From contig UQNA01000003.1 of the NCBI GenBank assembly GCA_900542195.1, positions 40,177-104,176 of the forward strand: DNA of 64,000 nt, in the 5' to 3' direction. Below are positions 1-7,997 of this stretch, one piece after another. The DNA comes from an uncultured Sutterella sp. (GTDB taxonomy: Bacteria > Pseudomonadota > Gammaproteobacteria > Burkholderiales > Burkholderiaceae_F). Position numbers and translations under genes: made by a program. The notes beneath the pieces were generated by a model. It saw only the letters and a program-made list of their open reading frames with translations. It was not told where the DNA came from and did not search any database. Positions within the stretch are counted from its first letter, which is position 1, and the number at the start of each line of letters is the position of its first letter.

Positions 1-2
1 TC

Positions 3-833
3 CAAGAATCTTCTCTTTTCCCTCATCTCTCTGCATTAAAAAATTTAGAGTTCGCTATCAAGAGAAGCAAAAGTCCCAACTCCAAAGAGAGAATGGAAAC
101 CGCTATTGAATTGTTAGGAATTCGAACTTTGCTTAACCGCATGCCTTCTCAGCTTTCGGGCGGAGAACGGCAAAGAGTGGCAATTGCCAGAGCCGTTGCG
201 ACGGATCCTCATGTTATGCTCTTTGATGAGCCACTAGCTTCTTTGGACTTTGCTAGAAAGGTTGAAATTCTTCCTTGGCTGGAAAAGCTTAAAGAAGAAC
301 TCAAAATACCAATGCTTTATGTGACTCACTCTGCAAATGAAGTAGTTAAACTTGCCGATCACATCATTGTGCTTGAGAAAGGGCTTTTGAAAGCCAGCGG
401 CTCTCTGCAAAGCGTTTTATCAAACGTAGATCTTCCCGTTAAGCTTGAAGGAAAACTTGGAGTGGTTCTGCGCGGAAAAGTAACTGACAAAGACTCGCAC
501 TGGAATTTGTTGACAGTCAGAATTGAAAACTTTGATATTACCGTCCCTGACGGTGGAGAAGAGGTTGGAGACTCAGTAAGTTTGCAGGTGCTGGCTAAAG
601 ACGTTTCTATTACCGCGGCAAAGCCTGAATCGACCTCAATTTTAAATATCTTGCCGGGTAAGGTCACGCAAATACGGCAAGAAGATAATCATATAGATAG
701 CTTGGTTCAAATTGACTGTAACGGCCAGAAATTTTTGTCTTTGGTGACAAACAAATCTTTAAATTCTCTCTGTCTCCAGGAGGGCTCGAATGTTTGGATT
801 CAGTTTAAATCTATGAGCCTAAGCGCTCGGTGA
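3..833 (+). CDS. modC: Molybdate ABC transporter ATP-binding protein ModC (5' end outside the window)
   Basis: ATPase subunit of the ModABC molybdate importer, acting on the cytoplasmic face of the inner membrane. The frame is open from base 3, so the gene is cut by the window edge and the Walker A part lies outside. Visible in order are the Q-loop region (QESSLFPHLS), the ABC signature LSGGERQRVAIARA, Walker B VMLFDEP, the H-loop YVTHS, and about 70 C-terminal residues that fit a TOBE/Mop domain, which distinguishes ModC from most ABC ATPases. The ATG at 93 is internal. modA and modB would be expected to the left. The need for molybdate fits the molbindin gene at 12709-12921 and the molybdoenzyme at 46269-48971. 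Other TOBE-bearing ABC ATPases are a less likely alternative. Confidence 0.85.
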   Translation, partial: QESSLFPHLSALKNLEFAIKRSKSPNSKERMETAIELLGIRTLLNRMPSQLSGGERQRVAIARAVATDPHVMLFDEPLASLDFARKVEILPWLEKLKEELKIPMLYVTHSANEVVKLADHIIVLEKGLLKASGSLQSVLSNVDLPVKLEGKLGVVLRGKVTDKDSHWNLLTVRIENFDITVPDGGEEVGDSVSLQVLAKDVSITAAKPESTSILNILPGKVTQIRQEDNHIDSLVQIDCNGQKFLSLVTNKSLNSLCLQEGSNVWIQFKSMSLSAR

Positions 834-882
834 TTCAGCCCAAGATTTGTTGAAGCAGAGAAAAATTTTGCTTTGAAACACA

Positions 883-916
883 AAAGGAGATCAAGTTTTC
901 TAGACTGTTCTCCTTT
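883..916. terminator. Weak hairpin between convergent genes
   Basis: An 8-bp stem, AAAGGAGA pairing with TCTCCTTT, encloses an 18-nt loop between the ends of modC and the DUF3426 gene. The T-tract is poor on both strands, so this is only a candidate bidirectional terminator. Confidence 0.3.
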
Positions 917-936
917 GAATTTACGGTTCAACCTGC

Positions 937-1791
937 CTATTCCAAGACTTTAACCATAAAGTTCGAAGGTCTTCCTTCAGAATAGACAACAGGAATTTGA
1001 ATCTTGACAGAGAGTCCCCCTTTAATGCTCTTCATATCCGGGATGACTGTGTATTCAGAAGGCGGATAAGTTTTTTGGAAGATAGTCTTATTGGTGTTGA
1101 CCAAAGTGACTTGAAACTGAGGAAGTCTCTGGGTTCTCATATCCTGATTTTGTACTTGGAGCGAGACGTCCCATGTGTCCCGTCCTGTGGCATTCATCTC
1201 CGAAGTCAAGATTCTCAACGGCCTCATCGGAGGGCAATAGAAGAATTTGCAGCTTCGTTCAGAAATTGAGTTAAGAGGATCCTGCTGCATGATGCTTGGC
1301 TGCAAGAATAAGGCAACTTGCCAGGTGCACAGGCAAACCACAATAAAGCAAATAAAAAGCATCACTGATCTCAGAACTCCAGATGGAGTCGGAGCTTCTT
1401 CGGGAGCTTCTAGATTTTCATCGGGAGGTTCCATGACGGCTTTAGGCTTTTGGCTTAAAGGCGTTGAGAGTTCCTCTAAATCCTTGGAAAGCGCAGCCAT
1501 CATTTCACGAGGATCTTTGCGCTTAACTGAAGAGGGTTCAGCGGTTGAGGAAACGGGATTCTGAGGAGTTTGTCCGGCGGGACTGCCCGTGGGGATACCC
1601 GCAGAAGAGGATTCTGTAGGAGAGGGAGAAATTTTTGGAGCTTCAGTCTTGGCAGATGTCGGAACCGGAGAATTCAGTTCAGCGGGCACAATCCTCGGAA
1701 TTAAGTCTTCTTTTCGCTTTAAAGGTTGAGAAAGACTCGGTTCATAAGGAAATCTAAGACCTTTTGAATTGCCAGAGATTTTCGGCTCCAT
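937..1791 (-). CDS. Membrane-anchored DUF3426 protein lacking the usual N-terminal zinc ribbon
   Basis: Function unknown. The protein has 284 residues: a long Pro/Ser/Glu-rich N-terminal part (about 1-135) that looks disordered and cytoplasmic, one membrane segment at about 140-165 (VMLFICFIVVCLCTWQVALF), and a C-terminal DUF3426-like domain with the cysteine pair CKFFYC and the strand pattern ending PPSEY. In many betaproteobacteria the gene after prmA encodes a protein with an MJ0042-type zinc ribbon plus DUF3426; no CxxC pair is present near this N-terminus, so the ribbon seems lost or the start lies elsewhere. It follows prmA by 15 nt and is probably the last gene of the aroQ-accB-accC-prmA operon. 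Confidence 0.65.
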   Translation of the reverse strand: MEPKISGNSKGLRFPYEPSLSQPLKRKEDLIPRIVPAELNSPVPTSAKTEAPKISPSPTESSSAGIPTGSPAGQTPQNPVSSTAEPSSVKRKDPREMMAALSKDLEELSTPLSQKPKAVMEPPDENLEAPEEAPTPSGVLRSVMLFICFIVVCLCTWQVALFLQPSIMQQDPLNSISERSCKFFYCPPMRPLRILTSEMNATGRDTWDVSLQVQNQDMRTQRLPQFQVTLVNTNKTIFQKTYPPSEYTVIPDMKSIKGGLSVKIQIPVVYSEGRPSNFMVKVLE

Positions 1792-1806
1792 ATTCTGCTC
1801 GCTCGG

Positions 1807-2706
1807 TTATTTCTTTTGTCCTGCTAAGCACACCCATCCTTCCGAAGTTTTCCAAATCTTCAGATCCAGGGTAGCACACAGCCCGTTGTAAAGTTCCATT
1901 AGCTCTTCAGCTTGTCTCTCTAATATACCCGATAAAACCAAGGATCCGCCGTCTTTTACGCGGGATATGAGTGCAGGAGCCAAGATTCGGAGGGGGTTGC
2001 TCAAAATATTAGCTACCACCACATCAAATTTTTCATCAGGCAATTTGGACGGGAGATAGAAACCTGCCTCAACTCCATTCTGCTCGGCATTGTATTTAGC
2101 CGCTTCGATGGATTGCGGGTCGATATCGGTGCCCATAGCAATATCAGCACCAAGTTTCTTTGCTGCTACGGCAAGAATTCCAGAACCGCAGCCGTAGTCG
2201 AGAACACTGCGGCCGCAAAGATCGTGCGAACTCAGCCATTCAAGACAAAGATGGGTTGTAGGATGAGTGCCTGTACCGAACGCAACTCCAGGGTCAAGTC
2301 TGATATTGATTGCATTGGGATTGGGAGGTTCATGCCAGGAAGGAACAATCCATAGCTTTTCGGAAATTTGAGTCGGAGAAAATTGAGCTTGCGTGATGCG
2401 AACCCAATCGTTATCCGGAACGACTGTTTCTGCTTCAATTTCCGGTACTTTGAAATGCAGTTCGTCGCAGCATTTATTTAAAACCTTAGCAATAGGAAAG
2501 TCTGCGGGGACAAGAATTTTCAATCTGGAACGATTCCAAGCCAGTCTCTCGGGCTCCAGACCAGGTTCTCCGTAGAGCGGGGCCTCGTCTTCGCTGTCGG
2601 CATCGGCATCTTCGATACTGACTGAATAGACACCTTCGTCCATTAAGAAATCCGAAAGTTCTTCGGCTTCGTCTTTTTCGACCAAAATTGAAAATTCTTT
2701 GAGCAT
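1807..2706 (-). CDS. prmA: Ribosomal protein L11 methyltransferase PrmA
   Basis: Cytoplasmic SAM-dependent methyltransferase that methylates ribosomal protein L11. Its 299 residues match the family length. The N-terminal third is the substrate-recognition domain; the C-terminal part carries the class I SAM-binding motif VLDYGCGSGILA, the preceding stretch DPGVAFGTGTHPTT, and the catalytic-loop motif VVANILSNPL, all typical of PrmA. It sits 8 nt after accC and 15 nt before the DUF3426 gene on the same strand, an arrangement common in betaproteobacteria. Confidence 0.95.
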   Translation of the reverse strand: MLKEFSILVEKDEAEELSDFLMDEGVYSVSIEDADADSEDEAPLYGEPGLEPERLAWNRSRLKILVPADFPIAKVLNKCCDELHFKVPEIEAETVVPDNDWVRITQAQFSPTQISEKLWIVPSWHEPPNPNAINIRLDPGVAFGTGTHPTTHLCLEWLSSHDLCGRSVLDYGCGSGILAVAAKKLGADIAMGTDIDPQSIEAAKYNAEQNGVEAGFYLPSKLPDEKFDVVVANILSNPLRILAPALISRVKDGGSLVLSGILERQAEELMELYNGLCATLDLKIWKTSEGWVCLAGQKK

Positions 2707-2714
2707 TTAGTAGC

Positions 2715-4073
2715 CTATGCGTGTTTACGGTTCATGTGCGAGAGCTTTTCTTCCAGATAGTGGATGCTGGGACCGCCCTTTAAATAAGTTTGGTCAATCA
2801 TCATTTCTCTGTGAAGAGGAATATTTGTAGAAATTCCTTCAACGACAGTTTCGGACAAAGCACATCTCATGCGAGCAATTGCTTGCTCACGTGTGTCGCC
2901 GTAAGAGATCAGCTTGCCTATCATTGAATCGTAGTGCGGAGGTACAAAATATCCCGGGTAAATGTGGGAGTCAACACGGATGCCGGGACCTCCCGGTGCA
3001 TGGAAAGTAGAGATTCTTCCAGGGCTCGGTGTGAATCTAAACGGATCTTCAGCGTTGAGTCGGCATTCAATGGCGTGGCCTCTGATTTGAATATCTCTTT
3101 GACGATAGCTTAAACGTTCGCCGGCAGCAATTTTGATCTGCTCCTGGACCAGATCCACGCCTGTAATTAATTCCGTGACCGGATGTTCAACCTGAATACG
3201 AGTATTCATTTCGATGAAGTAGAACTCTCCGTTCTCGTACAGGAATTCAAAAGTACCAGCACCGCGATAGCCAATCTTTCGGCAGCCGTCTACGCAGCGT
3301 TCGCCGATTTTTTCGATTTGACGGCGAGGAATACCGATAGCCGGAGCTTCTTCAATAACTTTTTGGTTGCGTCTTTGAATCGAGCAGTCTCTTTCACCAA
3401 GCCAGATAGCATTTCTGAAAGAGTCGGAAAGTACTTGAATCTCGATGTGACGAGGATTTTCAAGGAATTTTTCCAGATAAACGGTGCCGTTGCCGAAAGC
3501 GGCTTTAGCTTCTTGTCTTGTGGTATTTACCGCATTAATCAGAGCGGCTTCGGTGTGAACGACTTTCATTCCTCGTCCCCCGCCGCCACCGGCTGCTTTA
3601 ATAATGACCGGATAACCGACTTCACGCGCCAGACGAATAATTTCTTTCGGGTCATCCGGCAGTGCACCGCCTGAACCCGGAACGCAAGGAACGCCGGCTT
3701 CAATCATGGCTTGTTTGGCCGAAACTTTATCGCCCATTAAACGAATAGTTTCCGGTCGAGGTCCGATAAAAACGAAACCGCTGGACTCTACGCGTTCAGC
3801 GAAGTCTGCATTTTCCGAAAGAAAGCCGTAACCCGGGTGAATAGCCTCAGCATCGGTGACTTCAGCCGCGCTAATTAAAGCAGGGATATTCAGATAACTT
3901 TGGTGAACGGGTGCCGGTCCGATGCAGACGGACTCATCTGCAAGCCTAACGTACTTTGCATCGGTGTCTGCCAAAGAATGAGCAACCACCGTTTTAATGC
4001 CCATTTCTTTACAAGCACGCTGAATTCTGAGGGCAATTTCACCTCGGTTGGCAATTAAGATTTTTCCAAACAT
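2715..4073 (-). CDS. accC: Acetyl-CoA carboxylase, biotin carboxylase subunit AccC
   Basis: ATP-dependent carboxylation of the biotin carried on AccB, the first half-reaction of acetyl-CoA carboxylase in fatty acid synthesis. The 452 residues include the start MFGKILIANRGEIALRI, the glycine-rich ATP-grasp loop KAAGGGGGRGMK, the metal-site region FIEMNTRIQVEHPVTE, and the C-terminal biotin carboxylase domain. accB lies 2 nt upstream and prmA 8 nt downstream, so the three genes are almost certainly co-transcribed. Nothing is odd about length or motifs. Confidence 0.97.
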   Translation of the reverse strand: MFGKILIANRGEIALRIQRACKEMGIKTVVAHSLADTDAKYVRLADESVCIGPAPVHQSYLNIPALISAAEVTDAEAIHPGYGFLSENADFAERVESSGFVFIGPRPETIRLMGDKVSAKQAMIEAGVPCVPGSGGALPDDPKEIIRLAREVGYPVIIKAAGGGGGRGMKVVHTEAALINAVNTTRQEAKAAFGNGTVYLEKFLENPRHIEIQVLSDSFRNAIWLGERDCSIQRRNQKVIEEAPAIGIPRRQIEKIGERCVDGCRKIGYRGAGTFEFLYENGEFYFIEMNTRIQVEHPVTELITGVDLVQEQIKIAAGERLSYRQRDIQIRGHAIECRLNAEDPFRFTPSPGRISTFHAPGGPGIRVDSHIYPGYFVPPHYDSMIGKLISYGDTREQAIARMRCALSETVVEGISTNIPLHREMMIDQTYLKGGPSIHYLEEKLSHMNRKHA

Positions 4074-4075
4074 GG

Positions 4076-4543
4076 TTACTCAATAACAAAGAGGGCTTGT
4101 CCAAATTCAACAGGCTGAGCATTATCAACAAGAATTTCTTTTACGGTGCCGCTGACTTCTGCTTCAATTTCGTTAAGCAGCTTCATGGCTTCAATAATGC
4201 ATAAGGTGTCGCCTTTCTTTACCTGAGAACCGACCTGAACGAAAGGATCAGCGCCGGGGCTAGGAGCGCGGTAGAAAGTGCCGACCATCGGGCTTGTTAC
4301 CTGAGTTCCGGACGGAGCAGCGGCCTTCGGTGCAGGAGAGGGTGCGGGCGCAGGTGCAGCTGCAGCTGCCGGCTCTGCCGGTCTGTAAACTGGCTGAGGA
4401 ACTTCGACTACGGCTGGTTGAGCAGCAACAGATACCGGTTTGTTGACGATTCTGACTTTTTCGCCTTCTTCAGTAATTTCCAACTCGGAAACTCCTGAAG
4501 CCTGTACCAAATCAATAAGTGTTTTAAGTTTACGCAGATCCAT
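4076..4543 (-). CDS. accB: Biotin carboxyl carrier protein AccB
   Basis: Carrier subunit of acetyl-CoA carboxylase; biotin is attached by BirA to the lysine of the EAMKLLNEIEAE motif, which is K121 of 155. The second residue after the lysine is Leu (EAMKLLN) rather than the common Met (EAMKMMN), a conservative change. The N-terminal 35 residues resemble other AccB proteins; a Pro/Ala-rich linker (about 40-78) leads to the biotinyl domain. The gene lies 14 nt after aroQ and directly before accC, the standard arrangement. Confidence 0.96.
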   Translation of the reverse strand: MDLRKLKTLIDLVQASGVSELEITEEGEKVRIVNKPVSVAAQPAVVEVPQPVYRPAEPAAAAAPAPAPSPAPKAAAPSGTQVTSPMVGTFYRAPSPGADPFVQVGSQVKKGDTLCIIEAMKLLNEIEAEVSGTVKEILVDNAQPVEFGQALFVIE

Positions 4544-4557
4544 GATGATCCTCTTCT

Positions 4558-4992
4558 CTAATTAGAATTAATTAAGTATTCAGCCGCCAGCAGATACCCT
4601 TTATAACCTAAGCCGATAATGCATCCTCTAGCAATATCGGACAGATAGGAGTGATGTCTAAAAGGTTCTCTAGCAAAGATGTTTGTAAGATGGACTTCTA
4701 TGAAAGGAATGTTGACCGACAAGAAGGCATCTCTTATAGCAATGCTTGTGTGAGTGTATGCGCCGGGATTGATGATGACTGCGTCGACTTCTTCTCTGGC
4801 GGCTTGATGAATTTTGTCAACAAGGTCTCCTTCGTGGTTGCTCTGATAGCAAATCAGTTCAATACCGTAAGAAGCACATTTTTGACTAAGTTCGTTTTCA
4901 ATTTGTTCTAGGGTCACAGATCCATATTTTTCAGGCTCTCTTCTGCCTAAAAGATTTAGATTGGGGCCGTTAAGCAGCAAAATTTTGTTCAT
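4558..4992 (-). CDS. aroQ: Type II 3-dehydroquinate dehydratase AroQ
   Basis: Converts 3-dehydroquinate to 3-dehydroshikimate in the shikimate pathway. At about 144 residues it has type II length. Characteristic motifs are LLNGPNLNLLGRREPEKYG at the N-terminus (catalytic tyrosine region), QSNHEGDLVD, NPGAYTHTS, and EVHLTNIFAREPFRHHS (catalytic histidine and arginine region). I chose the ATG at 4992; an in-frame GTG one codon upstream is also possible. It is probably the first gene of the operon aroQ-accB-accC-prmA-DUF3426. No clear SD or promoter was recognised upstream. Confidence 0.95.
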   Translation of the reverse strand: MNKILLLNGPNLNLLGRREPEKYGSVTLEQIENELSQKCASYGIELICYQSNHEGDLVDKIHQAAREEVDAVIINPGAYTHTSIAIRDAFLSVNIPFIEVHLTNIFAREPFRHHSYLSDIARGCIIGLGYKGYLLAAEYLINSN

Positions 4993-5217
4993 CACGTTCA
5001 GGGGAGGCTCTCAGAAAATCTCTTAGCTCCCCTTAGAGTTATTCATTTCGTAAGTATAGTACTTAACTTTCCCTAAAAACATTAAGAAATCGGGCTATTT
5101 GTATCTATCTTGATGAATTGATGAGGAGGAAAACAGGGCTTTAAGTTCCTTATTAAAGCGTCAAAGACAAATGTAAAGATCGACGAAGATAAGCGAAAAA
5201 AGCAGAAAATCTCCCGG

Positions 5218-5847
5218 TTATTTTGTTTTATCAAGAATTTTTTTAAGATCTTCAATTGTGGCAAATTTGAAGCTTTCTTCTTCGATTTGCCATTGATCAG
5301 GAAGTTTGTTTTGCTTTTTCTTTCCTTGCTGGCGCCCGTCGTAGACGCGCAATACTACCCAGACAGAGATGTGTTGATCTCGGAGTATACCGTTTCTCAA
5401 CGAAGGGGCTTCAACGATAAGTTCTTCAACCGGATCTCTTTTAGTTCTTCCTTCTATCGGATAAGACTCAAAATCAATATTTCTATCCAACAAGAATAAC
5501 TCTACTTCTTTAGGATCGTCCGCAGCCAGATCGATATAAATATTAGAGAATTTATCTGCGCATCCGTTGAGAACACCTTTGGTTAAAAGCGGAGAGTATT
5601 GCTCTAACTCCTTCATGACCGTTAGAGCCATCAACCGGAGCTCTCTTAGACGCTCTTTATGTCCTTCCGGATCAAAAATTGCGTAATGTTCCCTTAGTGC
5701 TGTCTCGATTTGTTCATCGGACGGAAGCATAGAAGTGGAAAGATGCGGATTACTTTCAAGTATTTCGCTTCTGGCTTCGTTCCAAGGAAGCCCTTTTTCG
5801 GCGATTATGCCGGCAGCAAGGGCTGCATATTTATTAGGCTGAATCAC
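5218..5847 (-). CDS. Conserved betaproteobacterial protein, possibly nucleotidyltransferase-like
   Basis: 209 residues with no signal peptide or membrane segment. The pattern (N-terminal helical part with LPSDEQIETALREHYAIF, then SPLLTKGVLNGCADKFSNIYIDLAADD and VELFLLDRNIDFES) resembles, from memory, an uncharacterised Burkholderiales family described as nucleotidyltransferase-like. The GVLNG and IDLAADD segments could be a degenerate nucleotidyltransferase core, but I cannot confirm catalytic residues. It is divergent from mpl with about 190 nt between them. The C-terminal 35 residues are basic and variable. Function is not known. Confidence 0.6.
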   Translation of the reverse strand: MIQPNKYAALAAGIIAEKGLPWNEARSEILESNPHLSTSMLPSDEQIETALREHYAIFDPEGHKERLRELRLMALTVMKELEQYSPLLTKGVLNGCADKFSNIYIDLAADDPKEVELFLLDRNIDFESYPIEGRTKRDPVEELIVEAPSLRNGILRDQHISVWVVLRVYDGRQQGKKKQNKLPDQWQIEEESFKFATIEDLKKILDKTK

Positions 5848-6033
5848 GGTGTCCTTAGATTTTTATGAAAACGTAACAAATTCTAGGCGCTCAGAATGCC
5901 GCAAAACCAAGAAAAAATTATTCTGAGCTGTCTGACGTCTAAATCGTTACCAAATTTCTTATGTATAGTCTTGAGACTAAAGAGCGCCTCGATCTATAGT
6001 TCTTTGATTACGAGATAGATGTTCGGAGAAATT

Positions 6034-7395
6034 GTGCATATTCATATTGTTGGTATTTGCGGGACCTTCATGGGAGGAATTGCTCAGCTGGCCAAATCCC
6101 TAGGTATCAGGGTCAGCGGCTGTGATGCAGCTGTTTATCCACCGATGTCAGATCAGCTTAAGGAAGCTGGAATTGACCTCATCGAGGGCTACGATCCTGA
6201 GCAGTTAAAGTTAAATCCTGACTTGTATATTATCGGTAATGCTATCTCTCGAGGAAACCCTCTTCTTGAAGCTATTCTTAATTCAGGAGCTCCGTATACT
6301 TCAGGGCCTCAGTGGCTCGCAGAAAACATTTTGTGGAAGAAGAAAGTTTTAGCTGTTGCGGGTACACATGGTAAAACCACTACAAGTTCCATGCTGACTT
6401 GGATTTTGGAAGAAGCTGGTTTGAATCCAAGCTTTTTAATTGGGGGAGTTCCTAATAATTACCATCGTTCTGCACGTTTGACTGACTCAGAATATTTTGT
6501 AATTGAAGCAGATGAATACGACACGGCATTCTTTGATAAGAGAAGCAAGTTTGTTCATTACCGCCCCTGGGTGGCTATTCTGAACAACCTTGAATATGAC
6601 CATGCCGATATTTTTCCGAATATCCAAGCAATCCAAAGACAGTTCCACCATTTAGTCAGAACTATTCCATCGCAGGGAAGAGTGATTTACAACGGTGAGT
6701 CCGAAGCTCTTAAAGAAGTATTAGAAATGGGGCTTTGGACGCCGGCTGAATCTTTCGGCACTTCAGATTCAGACAACTGGCAATTAAAAGACTATGAGGG
6801 TCCGCGATTGTTCGCCGGTTCTAAAGAAATCGGTGAAGTTCCTTCTCCGTTGCCCGGACATCATAACCGGATGAACACAATTGCCGCAGTAGCTGCGGCA
6901 GCTGCAATCGGAATTTCTGCTGTCGATGCTTTGCATCATATGGAGTCCTTTGAAGGTGTAAAACGCAGACTGGAACTTAGAGGAACGGAAGACGGAGTCA
7001 AAGTTATTGATGATTTCGCCCATCATCCAACTGCCATTGAAGAGACTCTTAAGGCACAAAGAAGCGTCCAGAGAGAGGGAAGAATCATTGCGGTGCTTGA
7101 ACCCCGGTCAAATACGATGAAACTTGGAAGCATGAAAGACAAACTTCCCGGATCATTGGAGTTGGCCGATGAAGTTGTCTGTTTCCAATCTCCTGCAGTG
7201 CATTGGGATGTGGCAGAAGCTCTCAAGCCGCTTGGAAATAAAGCTAAAGTCTTTAGTCATCTTGAGGAAGTGGCCGAAGCAGCAGTGAAGACTGCCGAGC
7301 CGGGAGATACAATTTTGGTAATGAGCAACGGAGGTTTCGGCAATATTCACGAAAAACTTCTGAAAGCTCTCCGACAGAGGTCTGCTAATGAATAG
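6034..7395 (+). CDS. mpl: UDP-N-acetylmuramate:L-alanyl-gamma-D-glutamyl-meso-diaminopimelate ligase Mpl
   Basis: Cytoplasmic peptidoglycan-recycling enzyme that joins recovered murein tripeptide to UDP-MurNAc using ATP. Motifs: N-terminal HIHIVGICGTFMGGIAQLA, the ATP loop VAGTHGKTTTSSML, IEADEYDTAFFDKRSKF, LNNLEYDHADIFPN, and LEPRSNTMK near the C-terminus. I chose the GTG at 6034: GGAG at 6025-6028 is 5 nt upstream, and the protein then starts like other Mpl proteins. An ATG five codons upstream (6019) lacks a good SD. The gene overlaps the following esterase gene by 8 nt, implying translational coupling. Confidence 0.95.
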   Translation: MHIHIVGICGTFMGGIAQLAKSLGIRVSGCDAAVYPPMSDQLKEAGIDLIEGYDPEQLKLNPDLYIIGNAISRGNPLLEAILNSGAPYTSGPQWLAENILWKKKVLAVAGTHGKTTTSSMLTWILEEAGLNPSFLIGGVPNNYHRSARLTDSEYFVIEADEYDTAFFDKRSKFVHYRPWVAILNNLEYDHADIFPNIQAIQRQFHHLVRTIPSQGRVIYNGESEALKEVLEMGLWTPAESFGTSDSDNWQLKDYEGPRLFAGSKEIGEVPSPLPGHHNRMNTIAAVAAAAAIGISAVDALHHMESFEGVKRRLELRGTEDGVKVIDDFAHHPTAIEETLKAQRSVQREGRIIAVLEPRSNTMKLGSMKDKLPGSLELADEVVCFQSPAVHWDVAEALKPLGNKAKVFSHLEEVAEAAVKTAEPGDTILVMSNGGFGNIHEKLLKALRQRSANE

Positions 7396-7969
7396 CACAA
7401 CTATCTATATTCATGGATTTCTTTCTTCTCCGTATTCCAATAAAGGAAAGATTCTGGCGCAAAGGCATCTTCAAAGAGGAATTCCTTTTATTGCTCCGGA
7501 AATTTTTGTAGGACCGAAGAAAGCCGCCGAGATAATTATGGCTGCCGTAGATCAGGTTCAAACGGACGATTTTTGTTTTATCGGTTCATCGTTAGGTGGT
7601 TTTTATGCCACCTGGGCAGCGGAAAAGTTCGGTAAAAAGGCAGCTGTTTTAAATCCTGCCGTTCGTCCTTGGCTTTTTATGGAGGACAAAGTCGGGGTGC
7701 ACTATGTGGAACAAACCGGTGACAAAATCGTTGTCTATCCGGAGTACGAAGAAGAATTAAAGGCATTAGCAGTTAACCGTCTTAAAACTCCTGCTAATTA
7801 TTTGACAATCTTGGGCGATAAGGATGAAGTGCTCAATTGGCACGATGGTGAGGAGTTTTACCATGGGACTAATGTCAAGATTGTGCACGGAGCGGACCAT
7901 AGACTCTCAGAGTTTGATTCTCTTGCAGATGATGTTATGAATTTCCTTCATGGCGGGATCTCCAGGTAA
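7388..7969 (+). CDS. YqiA-like alpha/beta-hydrolase esterase (UPF0227 type)
   Basis: Small cytoplasmic serine hydrolase of 193 residues. It shows the N-terminal IYIHGFLSSPYSNKG, the nucleophile elbow GSSLGGFYATW (Ser in G-S-S-L-G-G), a probable acid in GDKDEVL and the catalytic His in HGADHRLSEF. This matches the YqiA family, known in E. coli as an esterase with unclear natural substrate. It overlaps mpl by 8 nt and is followed after 28 nt by the ribonuclease gene, so all three are likely one operon. Confidence 0.85.
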   Translation: MNSTTIYIHGFLSSPYSNKGKILAQRHLQRGIPFIAPEIFVGPKKAAEIIMAAVDQVQTDDFCFIGSSLGGFYATWAAEKFGKKAAVLNPAVRPWLFMEDKVGVHYVEQTGDKIVVYPEYEEELKALAVNRLKTPANYLTILGDKDEVLNWHDGEEFYHGTNVKIVHGADHRLSEFDSLADDVMNFLHGGISR

Positions 7970-7997
7970 GATCTGCTTTCTCAAAGAAAGGACGATA

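Noticed and set aside
3183..3674. 163-codon plus-strand frame inside accC
   Set aside because: Antisense to a fully conserved biotin carboxylase; no independent support.
5082..5264. 60-codon minus-strand frame after the hypothetical gene
   Set aside because: It overlaps the 3' end of the 209-residue gene and lacks an SD.
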